A DNA stretch of 25,994 bases, from NCBI GenBank assembly GCA_044450785.1, contig JBIOJM010000124.1, forward strand, positions 1 to 25,994. The letters run 5' to 3'. The stretch comes from JBIOJM01 sp044450785 (GTDB lineage: Bacteria; Planctomycetota; Planctomycetia; Isosphaerales; Isosphaeraceae). Every line of letters starts with the position of its first letter. Positions within the stretch are counted from its first letter, which is position 1. This document shows, piece after piece, positions 14,913-23,714 of this stretch. The position numbers were made by a program, and so were the translations under genes. Under the pieces are notes generated by a model, which was given only the letters and a program-made list of their open reading frames with translations, searched no databases and was not told where the DNA came from.

Positions 14913-16634
14913 GAGCAGGTCGATCGAGAGACCATGGTACCGGCTGGTGATCGTACCCGCCCGGCAGGCACATTCCCATTCCGCCTCGGTGGGCAGGCGA
15001 TAGCCCGTGCGCGCCAGCACGTTGGCCGGGATCGTCATCCCCTCGCTGTAAGCCTCGGCAGCGTTGCGGAGGTAGCACCACTGGTCCTTGGGCAAACCCT
15101 CCTGCTCGCTCAGCCAGTTACAGTAGGCGGCGGCTCCGTACCAGTTAACGGAGATCATCGGGCCGCTCGGATCGGGACTGTAGCGGGTCAGGAAGCTTGG
15201 GTCGAGCCCACCAAACTGAGGATTGGTGTTCACGAACCGTTGATACTGCTCGACGCTCACCTCCTTGTCTGCGATGGCGAACCGCCGTGGAATGACCCGG
15301 CGGTGAGAGATTTCCTGAGGATAACGATCGGGCTCACTCGCCGGCGAGCCCATGCGAAACTCGACGGGGCCCTCGACGATGACGAATGTCTGCCCCTGGC
15401 CGTTGACGTACCAGCGGCGGCCATCCCATTCCTTGACCTTCGTGAGCTCGGCTTGGGTGGCCTTGAGCTTCTCGCGCTGCTGCCACCGCCGCAAGGTCGA
15501 CTCGGCCGCCCCGTGGATGCCCGCGTCGGGATCGTTGCGGTAGAGGTCGAGTAGCTTGTCGATTAGAGGCTCCCGTTCGCCGGGAGATAGTCTGTCGGTC
15601 CCGAATGTTCCCAATGCCAGAATCAGCGCCCGCCGTATCGACGTGTCGGGGTGGAAGAGGATTCCCTCCATGGCGTTGGCCGGTGTAGGGCGCGGGTCTC
15701 CGGACCCCGCCCTCCCCGGGACCGAAGGTCTCACCGAATCGGCGGCTACCCCGGAAGCAGCAGACCTTCGGTCGGGGCTCTGGGCGGGGTCGGGAGACCC
15801 GCGCCCTACACCTTCGGGAGACCCGTGCCGATCCAGGCGGTCCAGTTCGCCAGCAAGGTTCTTCGGATCGGCACCCAGGGGGTTCAACCAGTTGACGACG
15901 AAGCTGCGGAGCCGGGGATCGGAACTGTGACGCAACAGCGGGAAGACCGCCTCGGCCTTGCCCAGCCGGACCAAGGCGATCACCGCCCGGGCCTGATGCT
16001 TGGCCAGTTCGTCCTTCACGTCTTCGCTGACCACGGGGCGATGCCAGACCGAGGCGGTCACCAGCGGCCCCTCGGGTATGGTCCGGGTCACCGACACGGA
16101 ACGGATGCGGTAGCCCTGTAACCCAAGTTCCTGGCAGCGTTGCAGGTGGGCGGCCGGATCGAGACCGTGGATTGGAGTCACATCATGGGTCGCACCACTG
16201 GTCCAGACCGCGGCATAGCGACGATCCGGGTGACCAGCCTTCATGACCTCGGCGAATGCCGGAAGGCCACGGATCGGGTCGAGGTCGGCGTCCTCTTGCA
16301 TGTGACCGTAATCGGAGTAGCCGTTCTGAATCGCCAGCCGGAGCAGTTGGATCGCTCGCGCGGCATGGTCTCGACTCTTCGCCGGGCCCGTCCTGGACAG
16401 GGCTTGCGACGCCAGGGCGTAAGCACAGGCGGCATCGTAGTGAAGGCCGGAATCACGGGGCCGCTCGTTCAGGGCCGATCCCAGCTTTCCGAACGCCTCG
16501 TCCACACCCTCCCCGAGTTCCGCGGCAACCACGGTGGCTAGGTAGAGCTTGGAACTCTCTGTGCCATCTCCCTTCTGGAATTTCGCAAGATCTTCCAGTG
16601 CCTCCTTCTTGTGATGAAGCCGGGCGTGAGCCAT
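14751..16634 (-). pseudogene. Target gene piece 2: TPR, W-repeat, HEAT-like and FGE-domain start
   Basis: This 627-codon frame is the middle of the giant target gene, displaced from piece 1 by a one-base deletion near 16636. Residues 1-110 continue the TPR region (HARLHHKKEALEDLAKFQKG, LHYDAACAYALASQALSRTG). Residues about 135-195 are a W-containing repeat (RRYAAVWTSGATHDVTPIHG to VTASVWHRP). Residues about 205-400 are HEAT-like (AVFPLLRHSSDPRLRSFVVN, SIRRALILALGTFG), interrupted by a palindromic repeat translated in frame. From about residue 410 the FGE-like domain begins: WDGRRWYVNGQGQTFVIVEG, EFRMGSPASEPDRYPQEIS, VSVEQYQRFVN, VNWYGAAAYCNWLSEQEGL and GYRLPTEAEWECACRAG. It goes out of frame after SIDLLE at about 14910, ending in an aberrant tail. 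Confidence 0.78.
15682..15812. repeat. Palindromic repeat inserted in the coding sequence (copy 1)
   Basis: Arms of 31 bases at 15682-15712 and 15782-15812 are inverted copies with one mismatch (GTGTAGGGCGCGGGTCTCC type). An inner pair ACCGAAGGTCT/AGACCTTCGGT lies at 15721-15731 and 15762-15772. The unit sits inside piece 2 of the DGR target gene and is translated without a stop as a Gly/Ser/Pro/Arg-rich segment (GVGRGSPDPAQSPDRRSAAS) between HEAT-like helices. It is related to copy 2 at 17205-17325. Confidence 0.75.
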
Positions 16635-19600
16635 CGCTGGAGGGCGACGGCAGCCTGAGGAGCCTTATGGATCACGACGTTGAGGTCGTCGAGGGCCTCC
16701 TGATCGTTCCCAAGCTGGTAGTTCGCGTTCGCCCGGGAGAACCTGGCATTCGGGTCGTCCGGCTTTGCCTTGATCGCGGTTTCCGCCGCTTTGACGTTGG
16801 CGGAGGCGCGTTCCTTCGTGCTCGGAGGGGGGACCGCCGCGGCGACGCTCAGGTCGATCAGCGTGCTGTCGGCATTCCCGGCGAGTTCGCCGGCCAGCTT
16901 CGTCTCGTCGAGATCATCAAGATATGGCGGGGATTCCGATGTGCCAGACTTCCGCCAGACACCGCAAGATCGGTTTTGACCGTCAGTCGCCGGCATGACG
17001 TGCATCGTCAGCGGACTCATCCCGTCGGCCTTGAGGCGGTTTTGAGTGGCTCGATGCTCATCGACGGTAGCACCCACCTCGACCTGGGCTTCCTCCTCGG
17101 GACGGGTTTTCTTGACCCAGATCGCCGCGTAGCGATCGGCGGGCTTGTCGTCCTTCCCCATCGTCACGTACCCGGAGACATCGACCGGGAGGAACCGAGG
17201 TTGTTGTGGCAAGGTCTCCTGACCTTGCCGCTCAGCGGACCGGAGGTCTCCCTTCGGGTCAGGCCCGGGGGACGGGAGACCTTCGGTCCCGGCAACGGCG
17301 GGGTCCGGAGACCCGCGCCGAACAGCGCGGAAGACCTCGTCCTGCTGGCGGAGTTGCTCGGGGGAAAGTCCCGATTCGATGCGCCAGTTCCGTCCGTCTC
17401 GGGTCCAGACCGCCGCCACTCTCACGGCCTGTCCATCGGCATAGGGGCGGAAGCGAACAGGGCGGTAGCCCGACTTCCTGAGCGTCTCGACCGTCGTGAG
17501 GAACTCATCCAGGGGCATCGTCTGGCAGAAGGCGAAACGGTCATCCAGCAGTCCCTGGGCCGATTCGATCCGGCTCTTGCATGTCGGATCGGTCTTCGTC
17601 CACGATGCGTCAAGCGGCGGGTCGTTCCACTGGTAGGTCGCCTTCTTGGCGATCTCGTCCTGCAACAAGGGCAAGAACCGCGATTCCTGGCGCTGGGCAA
17701 TCGGGAAAAGGATCGAATATGGCTTGGAGTCGGCGACCATCAGCAGGCCGGCTACCAGGTGGGGATCGTCGCTGGCGTAATCGGCGAGGATGGTCGTGGC
17801 GAGGGTACGATCGCTCTCGGATCGCTCGGCGTTCCGGAAGATCGACGACAGGGGAACCAGGAGGTTCTTACGGATGGGTCGCAGGGTCTCGATCAGCGTC
17901 GAGTAATCACCAGGATTCTTGATCACGGCCGTCAGAAATCGGTCGGTGATTAACGGAGATACGGTGTCCCAGCTTTTCTCAGCCAAGGCGGCGTCAGAGT
18001 TCGCCAGGGCACAGGCCGCATGAAAGCGGTGGTCCTTGTCGGCCTGGGGATCTTGGAGCACGGCCCGGAACCGATCAACCGGAGCCTGATGATGATCCTT
18101 CAAGATTTCCCAGATCACGCGTAATTCGATCGGACTCGCGTTGAGCAATCGGTCTGAGAGGTAATCAGCCTGGCTGGGGTCGACCGGCAAGAGGGCCAGG
18201 CTGGCGCGGAGTCGTTCGGGGGAGCCGTCCACCGCGTTGCGAAACGCGTCCCGCAAGGGCAGATTGACCCACCGCCGATAGCCTCGCATCCGCGAGATGA
18301 ATTCGGGCACACGGGCCGTATCCGCATTGAGGATCCCCCGCACCAACCCGGCGGCAAGGGTCGCCTGCCTGTCTTCGTTGACTCGATTGTTGACTGCCAT
18401 ACCCGTGAAGGCCACTGCCGCGAGCAAGAGCAGGACCAGGAATCCACGGACTCCGTGAACTCGCCCTGCCTTGTTCATCATCCTCTGTTGCGGCTCGGTC
18501 CAGTTCCGCCTCCTCGTCAGCAGCCGGATGTTCGCCCATTCCAGTGCCGAGGGAAGGAGGCGGTTCTCGGGCTTGGCGTTCCAGAGCGAGGAGCGTTCCG
18601 CCAGGCGCAGCTCCGCCCGCCCTCGACGGGTCTCCCGCTTTTTACGGTTCAGCCAGTCCCGCAGTGAGTGAACGAGGTAGTCGTGGGTTAATTGGTAGTA
18701 ACGTCCGCCTGGCGATGTGATCGGATGATCGTCGCCGGAACCTTCCGGGTCAGTCGGCGTGATCAGCCGAAGCTCCGTATCCAGGATGTGCAGCAGGTCG
18801 GTGAAGTCGTTGGGACGGTCCGCATATCCCGAGGCGTCCCGTAGGTCCTGTTCCGACCGCATCTGCCCCTTGATGTCGGCGCCGGACTCGGGCAGCAGGG
18901 CTTGGAGGACAGCCTGAGCCGCTTTCTGGTGGAGGCGGTGCTTGGGGTTTGCCTGCGGGGAAGTAAACGTCTCATCCAAAAACGTCACACCCACTCCCTC
19001 AGTCCCCCCGACATCACGCAGGGTCGCCGGGGTCCAAGGCTTCCCCTTGACCATCTCGGCGAACAGAGCAAGTCGCACACAGATGATCTTGCCGTCCTCA
19101 GCCAACTCAGAGGCCCCTTGATCCAGAAAAGCTTGCTGGTCCTTGGAGATGTCCCCCGTTCGCTCCGGCAGGTTCCCGTAGGCGATCCCGAAGGCCGTCA
19201 GCACCTTGAGGCCGTGGCGGCGATCGAAGAGATCGACGGCGGCGGTATTCTGTCCATGGATCAGATCAACCTCCAGTTCGGCCATGAGCCGGGTCGCCGC
19301 CATCCAGAAGTCATCTCGCACCATCACGATCGCCTGTACGTGCTCGCCATCGCACTGACGCAGGGCGGCGACCAGCTCGGTGTTCTCCTCATTCCGCTTC
19401 GCATGGAGCCACTGTTCGAACTGGTCGATGACCAGCAGCACCTTCTGCCCGAGACGGAGCACACGGACGATTCGCACTGCCGCCAGTGAGTCGACCAAAC
19501 TCAGCCCGGCCGGCAGATCGGGACAGACCTTCCTCAGCCCCTTGAGGAGCCTGTTTTCCGTTTCCTCCGGGGTCGCCTCGATGTACACCGGAAGGATATG

Positions 19601-20845
19601 CTTGCCCAGCCGGGGCAGAAGCCCCGCCTTCACCAGCGACGACTTCCCGCAGCCCGAAGGTCCGTAGATCAACCCGACCCGGAAGGTCTTGTCGGGATCG
19701 GTCCGTTCGATCAGGGTCTTCCAGAACCGGATGCTGTCGGGCAGACCGTCCCGGTCCCGAGGTCCGGGCAGCAATTCCAGGAAGAAGTCGGCGTCCTGCT
19801 CGTCGAACGACCGCAGCCCCTTGGGGACGATTTTGATCGGTGGTTGGTCGGAGTCGGACGGTTTCGATGTGGTTGGGACCGGTGTCCCTTCCTGGGTTGA
19901 GCCGGGCGGCGGACTGACTGCAACGGGCGCAACCACAGGCACGACCATTCCGGCAGCGGTCTCGAGAAAGTGCCGCAGATCCTCTGCCATGTCCCTGGCG
20001 GTGGTGTACCGCTCGGACGCTCGTTTCGAGAGCGCTTTGAAACAGATCCGCTCCAGCTCCTTCGGGATCGTGTCGTCGATCTGCCGTGGCGGACGCGCGT
20101 CCGCCGTGGCGATCAGGTCCAGTAGTTCCTTGCGGGATTCGGCGGTGAACGGTCGCCGCCCGGTCAGCAGCTCGTAGAACACCACGCCCAGGCTGAAGAT
20201 GTCGGATCGCCCATCGACTCGGTGACCCTCGCCGCGAGCCTGTTCAGGACTCATGTAAGCCGGCGTCCCTGCCAGCCTGGCACCCTTGCCGAAGTCCTCG
20301 TCTCTGAGCGCAAGCCCAAAATCGGCCACACAGGGTTCACCCGAGACGTCGATCAGGATGTTGGCGGGCTTGATGTCCCGGTGGACCAGTCCCCGGGTGT
20401 GGGCGTAGTGAAGAGCCTCGGCGACCAGGGCGATCAGTTCCGCTGATTCACGGAACCCGGGGCGTTCCTGGCGAATTTTCACCGCCAGGTCGCTCCCTTC
20501 GAGGAACTTGGAAACGACGTAGCAGAGACCATCGTCGCTACGGCCCGCGTCGTGGACAGGCACGATGTTCGTGTGTTCGAGCTTGGCAAGGATCTTCGCT
20601 TCCTTGAGATAGGCTTCCAGGTCCTCGGGCGAGGAGATGCGCTCTGAGTTCGGCACCTTGACCGCAACTGGGCGGTCGAGCTCGTCGTCATGAGCCAGAT
20701 AGACTCGACCGAAGCCGCCCGTTCCAAGCAACCTGATCACCCGATAGCGCCCGATTTGCGAAGGATCACCGACAGGGAACGGGGACGGATCACTTGGAAC
20801 GGGCGCCGTCGTCGAGAGGTCGTCAGATTCTTGATTCTGATCCAT
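16538..20845 (-). CDS. Target gene piece 1: Ser/Thr protein kinase - nSTAND NTPase - membrane helix - repeats
   Basis: The 1435-codon frame begins with a complete Hanks-type kinase (residues about 33-295): glycine loop GTGGFG (41-46), Lys63, HRD (155-157, VHRDIKPANILI), DFG (175-177), then GTPAYMSPEQ. A Pro/Ser linker leads to an nSTAND1-type NTPase with Walker A GPSGCGKS (395-402) and Walker B VLLVIDQFEQ (469-478). A membrane helix lies at about 801-818 (GFLVLLLLAAVAFTGMAV), so the kinase and NTPase should be cytoplasmic and the rest external or periplasmic. After it come helical repeats, two W-containing repeats resembling bacterial tandem repeat domains (GYRPVRFRPYADGQ...AAVW, RYAAIWVKK) and TPRs. 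Frame loss near 16636 leaves a false tail; the intact protein would be about 2086 residues. The gene lies 83 bases after the FHA/SpoIIE relic. Confidence 0.85.
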   Translation of the reverse strand: MDQNQESDDLSTTAPVPSDPSPFPVGDPSQIGRYRVIRLLGTGGFGRVYLAHDDELDRPVAVKVPNSERISSPEDLEAYLKEAKILAKLEHTNIVPVHDAGRSDDGLCYVVSKFLEGSDLAVKIRQERPGFRESAELIALVAEALHYAHTRGLVHRDIKPANILIDVSGEPCVADFGLALRDEDFGKGARLAGTPAYMSPEQARGEGHRVDGRSDIFSLGVVFYELLTGRRPFTAESRKELLDLIATADARPPRQIDDTIPKELERICFKALSKRASERYTTARDMAEDLRHFLETAAGMVVPVVAPVAVSPPPGSTQEGTPVPTTSKPSDSDQPPIKIVPKGLRSFDEQDADFFLELLPGPRDRDGLPDSIRFWKTLIERTDPDKTFRVGLIYGPSGCGKSSLVKAGLLPRLGKHILPVYIEATPEETENRLLKGLRKVCPDLPAGLSLVDSLAAVRIVRVLRLGQKVLLVIDQFEQWLHAKRNEENTELVAALRQCDGEHVQAIVMVRDDFWMAATRLMAELEVDLIHGQNTAAVDLFDRRHGLKVLTAFGIAYGNLPERTGDISKDQQAFLDQGASELAEDGKIICVRLALFAEMVKGKPWTPATLRDVGGTEGVGVTFLDETFTSPQANPKHRLHQKAAQAVLQALLPESGADIKGQMRSEQDLRDASGYADRPNDFTDLLHILDTELRLITPTDPEGSGDDHPITSPGGRYYQLTHDYLVHSLRDWLNRKKRETRRGRAELRLAERSSLWNAKPENRLLPSALEWANIRLLTRRRNWTEPQQRMMNKAGRVHGVRGFLVLLLLAAVAFTGMAVNNRVNEDRQATLAAGLVRGILNADTARVPEFISRMRGYRRWVNLPLRDAFRNAVDGSPERLRASLALLPVDPSQADYLSDRLLNASPIELRVIWEILKDHHQAPVDRFRAVLQDPQADKDHRFHAACALANSDAALAEKSWDTVSPLITDRFLTAVIKNPGDYSTLIETLRPIRKNLLVPLSSIFRNAERSESDRTLATTILADYASDDPHLVAGLLMVADSKPYSILFPIAQRQESRFLPLLQDEIAKKATYQWNDPPLDASWTKTDPTCKSRIESAQGLLDDRFAFCQTMPLDEFLTTVETLRKSGYRPVRFRPYADGQAVRVAAVWTRDGRNWRIESGLSPEQLRQQDEVFRAVRRGSPDPAVAGTEGLPSPGPDPKGDLRSAERQGQETLPQQPRFLPVDVSGYVTMGKDDKPADRYAAIWVKKTRPEEEAQVEVGATVDEHRATQNRLKADGMSPLTMHVMPATDGQNRSCGVWRKSGTSESPPYLDDLDETKLAGELAGNADSTLIDLSVAAAVPPPSTKERASANVKAAETAIKAKPDDPNARFSRANANYQLGNDQEALDDLNVVIHKAPQAAVALQRWLTPGFITRRRHWKILRNSRREMAQRVPSST
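17205..17325. repeat. Palindromic repeat inserted in the coding sequence (copy 2)
   Basis: Bases 17276-17316, read on the minus strand, match 15692-15732 of copy 1 read on the plus strand with about three differences in 41. The rest contains a hairpin GGCAAGGTC-TCCT-GACCTTGCC (17208-17229). It lies within piece 1 of the target gene and is translated in frame as VRRGSPDPAVAGTEGLPSPG and onward, between two W-repeat units. The boundaries are approximate. Confidence 0.65.
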
Positions 20846-20927
20846 GACTGAACCGTAATCCTCGTCGATGCTGATCGAGTTTGACTCGCCGGAGCTATCG
20901 TCGCATCGTAACGATCGAATTCAAAGC

Positions 20928-21146
20928 TCACGTCCGTCCGAAACAGACGAGCGTGATGTCATCGCTCTGCGTACAACCGGCGGCGTGGCGGCGAACGGCA
21001 TCCAGGATCGACTCACCGACCTTGCCGACTTTGGAAGGGGCGGTGGCAAGGGCCTGCTCCAGACGTTCGACGCCAAACAACCGCCCAGCGTTGTCCAACG
21101 CCTCGTTCACGCCATCGGTGTAGAGTACCACAACGTCGCCGGAGTT
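20928..21146 (-). pseudogene. C-terminal tail of a SpoIIE/PP2C-type phosphatase
   Basis: On the minus strand the translation NSGDVVVLYTDGVNEALDNA, then GRLFGVERLEQAL and SDDITLVCFGRT before the stop, is the characteristic end of SpoIIE-like (PPM) Ser/Thr phosphatases; the Asp residues in YTDG and SDDI are metal ligands. Only about 72 residues remain and no start codon of its own is expected. Immediately upstream, in another frame, is the FHA domain, so the original was probably one FHA-(sensor)-SpoIIE protein from which the middle was lost. It ends 82 bases before the kinase gene; kinase and phosphatase were likely a regulatory pair. Confidence 0.7.
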
Positions 21147-21421
21147 GATCGCTGAGTGTCGCCGATCCCGATCAGTTCATCGCCTTCCAGGCGACAGGGC
21201 TCAGTCAAATCCCGGTTTCCGACCCTGGTCCCGTTGGTGCTCTTGAGGTCTTCGATGGTGAAGCCATCGTCCTTGCGAGTGATCTTGGCATGCCGTTTGG
21301 AGGCCCCATGATCGCTCAGGACGATCTCGCAAGCAGGGTCCCGCCCGAGGACCGTGACCTGTTTGATCAGAGGAAACGCCCTGCCCGGTGTCTCGCCCTC
21401 GAGCATCTTCAGCCACGGCAT
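21107..21421 (-). pseudogene. FHA domain protein, truncated and out of frame with its phosphatase tail
   Basis: The ATG at 21421 starts MPWLKMLEGETPGRAFPLIK, followed by the FHA signature TVLGRDPACEIVLSD, GASKRHAKITR and STNGTRVG. FHA domains bind phosphothreonine peptides, commonly on a partner kinase. The conserved part ends at about residue 90 (GDELIGIGDT), where the frame runs out of phase into the SpoIIE-type tail, giving an artificial end. The junction is at about 21146-21158. In planctomycetes FHA domains are often followed by GAF and SpoIIE domains; the missing middle fits such a layout. It is 42 bases downstream of the membrane-protein gene and upstream of the giant kinase, which suggests a signalling operon. 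Confidence 0.75.
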
Positions 21422-21463
21422 GATGACAACCAGGAGCGCCGCACTGGCGTGACGAAAATACGA

Positions 21464-22393
21464 TCAAGAGTCGGACGGTTTCATCGCGCGCTCCCGGCGA
21501 GTCAAGGTCCCATCCTCGAGATACCACATCTTGTCCGGCCCGCGTACGAGGGCGATCCGCATCGGGTACGTGTCGATCGGTCCGGCTTGACGACGGCCGC
21601 GCACCGAGACCTTCACGGTGAAATCGGCGTCGATCCGGAACATGCCCGCGCTCTTATCAGCCTTGAAATCGGCGACGTTGAAGACGAGAGGCGTCATCGA
21701 GCCGGCATGACCTTCACGCATTCGTCCCAGCCGGTCTTTCCAGTACGCCTTGAATCCCTCGAACGACCCGAAGGCCGTCGAGACCCGGCCCGCCCTGCTG
21801 AGCAGCAGCCACATGCGCTTGAAGTGAGGGACGTGGTGCGAGAGCGCCGCATAATAGTCGCGCACGGCTTGCTCTGGGGTAATGCGAACCGGACGCTCGA
21901 GCGTGATCAGGATCGGGTAGCTGAGGACGACCGCCACCGCTCCTCCCAGGAGGAGGGCCAGGAAAGCCAGTCCGAGATGCACGTCCAGAAGGAAATAGAC
22001 GACCAGGAGGCTGATGGCCAACCACCCCCCCACCACGATCAGCGTTTGGCCCCATTCGGCCGTTCTGGACCAGACCTCCTCGACGAGTTCTGACGGGTCG
22101 AGGTCGGACTGATTCTCGGGCCGCTCGGTCCTGGGCCCTCGCGGCTTGGAGGCTTCCCGCTTCTCTCGCGCGGCCGGAGTCCGTGGGATGGGAATAGACA
22201 CGGTCGGATCGACCGAGCCCGGTTGTTCGACCAGGTCGAAGACTTCGCCGGCTCCGGATCCAGGGGCGGCGGAGGAATTCGGAGCGTGTTTCGGCGACGT
22301 GCCCGCGGGACCGTCCCGGAACAGTAATTCGGCCGTGCCGATCTGCGGCTCGGGATCAGGTTTCGAGCGATCGCGCGGGTTTTCCTCGGCCAT
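21464..22393 (-). CDS. Two-helix membrane protein of unknown function upstream of the FHA gene
   Basis: From the ATG at 22393 (AGAGGG upstream; an earlier in-frame ATG at 22441 lacks a good site) the product has 309 residues. Residues 1-110 are polar, Pro- and charge-rich and probably disordered. Two membrane helices follow at about 117-136 (TLIVVGGWLAISLLVVYFLL) and 139-163 (GLAFLALLLGGAVAVVLSYP). The C-terminal 140 residues, starting RITPEQAVRDYYAALSHHVP, look like an NTF2/SnoaL-type alpha+beta domain and end with DKMWYLEDGTL. I do not recognise a named family. It is first in the minus-strand block that holds the FHA, phosphatase and kinase genes and may be part of the same signalling complex. 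Confidence 0.7.
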   Translation of the reverse strand: MAEENPRDRSKPDPEPQIGTAELLFRDGPAGTSPKHAPNSSAAPGSGAGEVFDLVEQPGSVDPTVSIPIPRTPAAREKREASKPRGPRTERPENQSDLDPSELVEEVWSRTAEWGQTLIVVGGWLAISLLVVYFLLDVHLGLAFLALLLGGAVAVVLSYPILITLERPVRITPEQAVRDYYAALSHHVPHFKRMWLLLSRAGRVSTAFGSFEGFKAYWKDRLGRMREGHAGSMTPLVFNVADFKADKSAGMFRIDADFTVKVSVRGRRQAGPIDTYPMRIALVRGPDKMWYLEDGTLTRRERAMKPSDS

Positions 22394-22737
22394 CGGAGCC
22401 CTCTGATTCCTGATTCCGGACAGTACAGGCATGATGCCCATGCCGAGCGATCTCGGCTGCGAGCGACGGACTGGCGATGATGACGGATTGTAACCTGCGC
22501 CCGCTCAACATGCGACCGGTGGGGGCGGAACGTTTCGGCCGCCGCTCGAGGTTGGGACCCTGCATTGCAAATCCGAAGAAACCTGTTTCCCTGGCAAGTT
22601 TCTCAAGGCGCCTTCTTGGATCCGGAAGCCTGATCTGCATTTCGGGTTTAGGATTTCGAATTTAGATTCTACCTCCGTCGGATCTCTGCGCCGTGCGCGC
22701 ATCTCGGGTCGGGCTGAGGCGGGCGCGGCACCGTGCC
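22394..22737. other. 344-bp intergenic stretch with no recognised gene
   Basis: No coding frame with family motifs was seen here. The right half is AT-richer (around 22640-22675, GGATTTCGAATTTAGATTC), unlike the surrounding sequence. It precedes the minus-strand membrane-protein gene, so that gene's promoter should lie in the left part, but no clear -35/-10 pair could be picked. Confidence 0.5.
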
Positions 22738-22838
22738 GTAGGGTGGGTCGAGCCGCGACTCGTCGCGGCGAGGCCCACCGCGCGGGCGGTGGCGATCGGT
22801 GGGCCTCACGATGCCGAGCATCGTTCGACCCACCCTAC
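22738..22838. repeat. Nested palindromic (cruciform) repeat
   Basis: Outer arms GTAGGGTGGGTCGA (22738-22751) and TCGACCCACCCTAC (22825-22838) are perfect inverted copies; inner arms GAGGCCCACCG (22770-22780) and CGGTGGGCCTC (22797-22807) are also perfect. The 101-bp unit lies downstream of the short-chain reductase gene. It resembles a dispersed palindromic element and could stop transcription. Confidence 0.75.
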
Positions 22839-22901
22839 ATCCGGTTGCGGCGCTGCCGCGTTAGGATTTCGTGCTTGTTTGCGGCCGAAGGCCGCGCTGC
22901 G

Positions 22902-23714
22902 TCAACCCTGAAAACCACCGTCGACCTCGAGGACGTGGCCGGTGATGTAGCTCGCCATGGGCGAGCAGAGGAAGAGGACCGCCGCGGCGACTTCCTCCGG
23001 CCGGCCGATTCGCCCGAGGGCGATCGAGCTCTGGAGGCGAGTTCGCGCGGCTTCCGTGACCTGGGCGGCCATCGGCGTGTCGATCACGCCGGGGGCGACG
23101 GCATTGACGCGGATCGACCGGCCGGCGCACTCGCGAGCGAGCACGCGCACGAGCGCCTGCACGCCCGCCTTGGCGGCCGCATAGTTGGACTGTCCGTAGA
23201 AACCCAGCTTGGCGGCGAGACTCCCCACGCAGACAATGGCACCGCCCGCGCGCATGATTTCCAGGCCGAACTTGCAGCAATGAAAGACGCCGCTCAGGTT
23301 GACGTCGAGCACGGAGCGCCATTCATCCAGCGTCATCTTGGCGATCGAGCGATCGCGGAGGATTCCCGCGTTGTTGACCAGGATGTCGATCTCTCCCCAA
23401 TCGCGGCGAACACCCTGCATCATCGCCTGCACGGCGGCGGGGTCGCTGACGTCGGCGACCCAGGCCTGTGCACTGCCCGCGCGGTCGCGGTTGAGCGCAT
23501 CGACGAGCGTCTGCGCATCGTCTCGAATCTTGCCGCCGGCCGCGTCGGGGTGGTTGACGACCACGCGGGCGCCGGCTCGATGAAGGGCGCGGGCGATGCC
23601 GGCTCCGATTCCCTGGGACGCCCCGGTCACGAGCGCGGTCGAACCGGATAGATCGATCGTGGTGGGCAACGGATGTTGTGCTCGCGGAGCACCCTCGCTG
23701 ATTCGTTCATTCAA
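22902..23714 (-). CDS. Short-chain dehydrogenase/reductase, FabG-like
   Basis: This is a classical SDR with the NAD(P) loop TGASQGIG, NNAG, the catalytic Ser in CVGSLAAKLG, YAAAK with catalytic Tyr and Lys, and the closing ITGHVLEVDGGFQG. It should reduce a 3-oxoacyl or related carbonyl, with NADPH suggested only by family. The start is not clear: no ATG lies close to the conserved part. Chosen here is a TTG at 23714 that overlaps the end of the upstream ATPase gene by 8 bases; a TTG at 23669 (giving MPTTIDLSGSTALVTGASQG) fits the family better but lacks a close ribosome site. An ATG at 23816 would sit inside the ATPase gene. The overlap indicates co-transcription with the ATPase. Confidence 0.85.
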   Translation of the reverse strand: MNERISEGAPRAQHPLPTTIDLSGSTALVTGASQGIGAGIARALHRAGARVVVNHPDAAGGKIRDDAQTLVDALNRDRAGSAQAWVADVSDPAAVQAMMQGVRRDWGEIDILVNNAGILRDRSIAKMTLDEWRSVLDVNLSGVFHCCKFGLEIMRAGGAIVCVGSLAAKLGFYGQSNYAAAKAGVQALVRVLARECAGRSIRVNAVAPGVIDTPMAAQVTEAARTRLQSSIALGRIGRPEEVAAAVLFLCSPMASYITGHVLEVDGGFQG

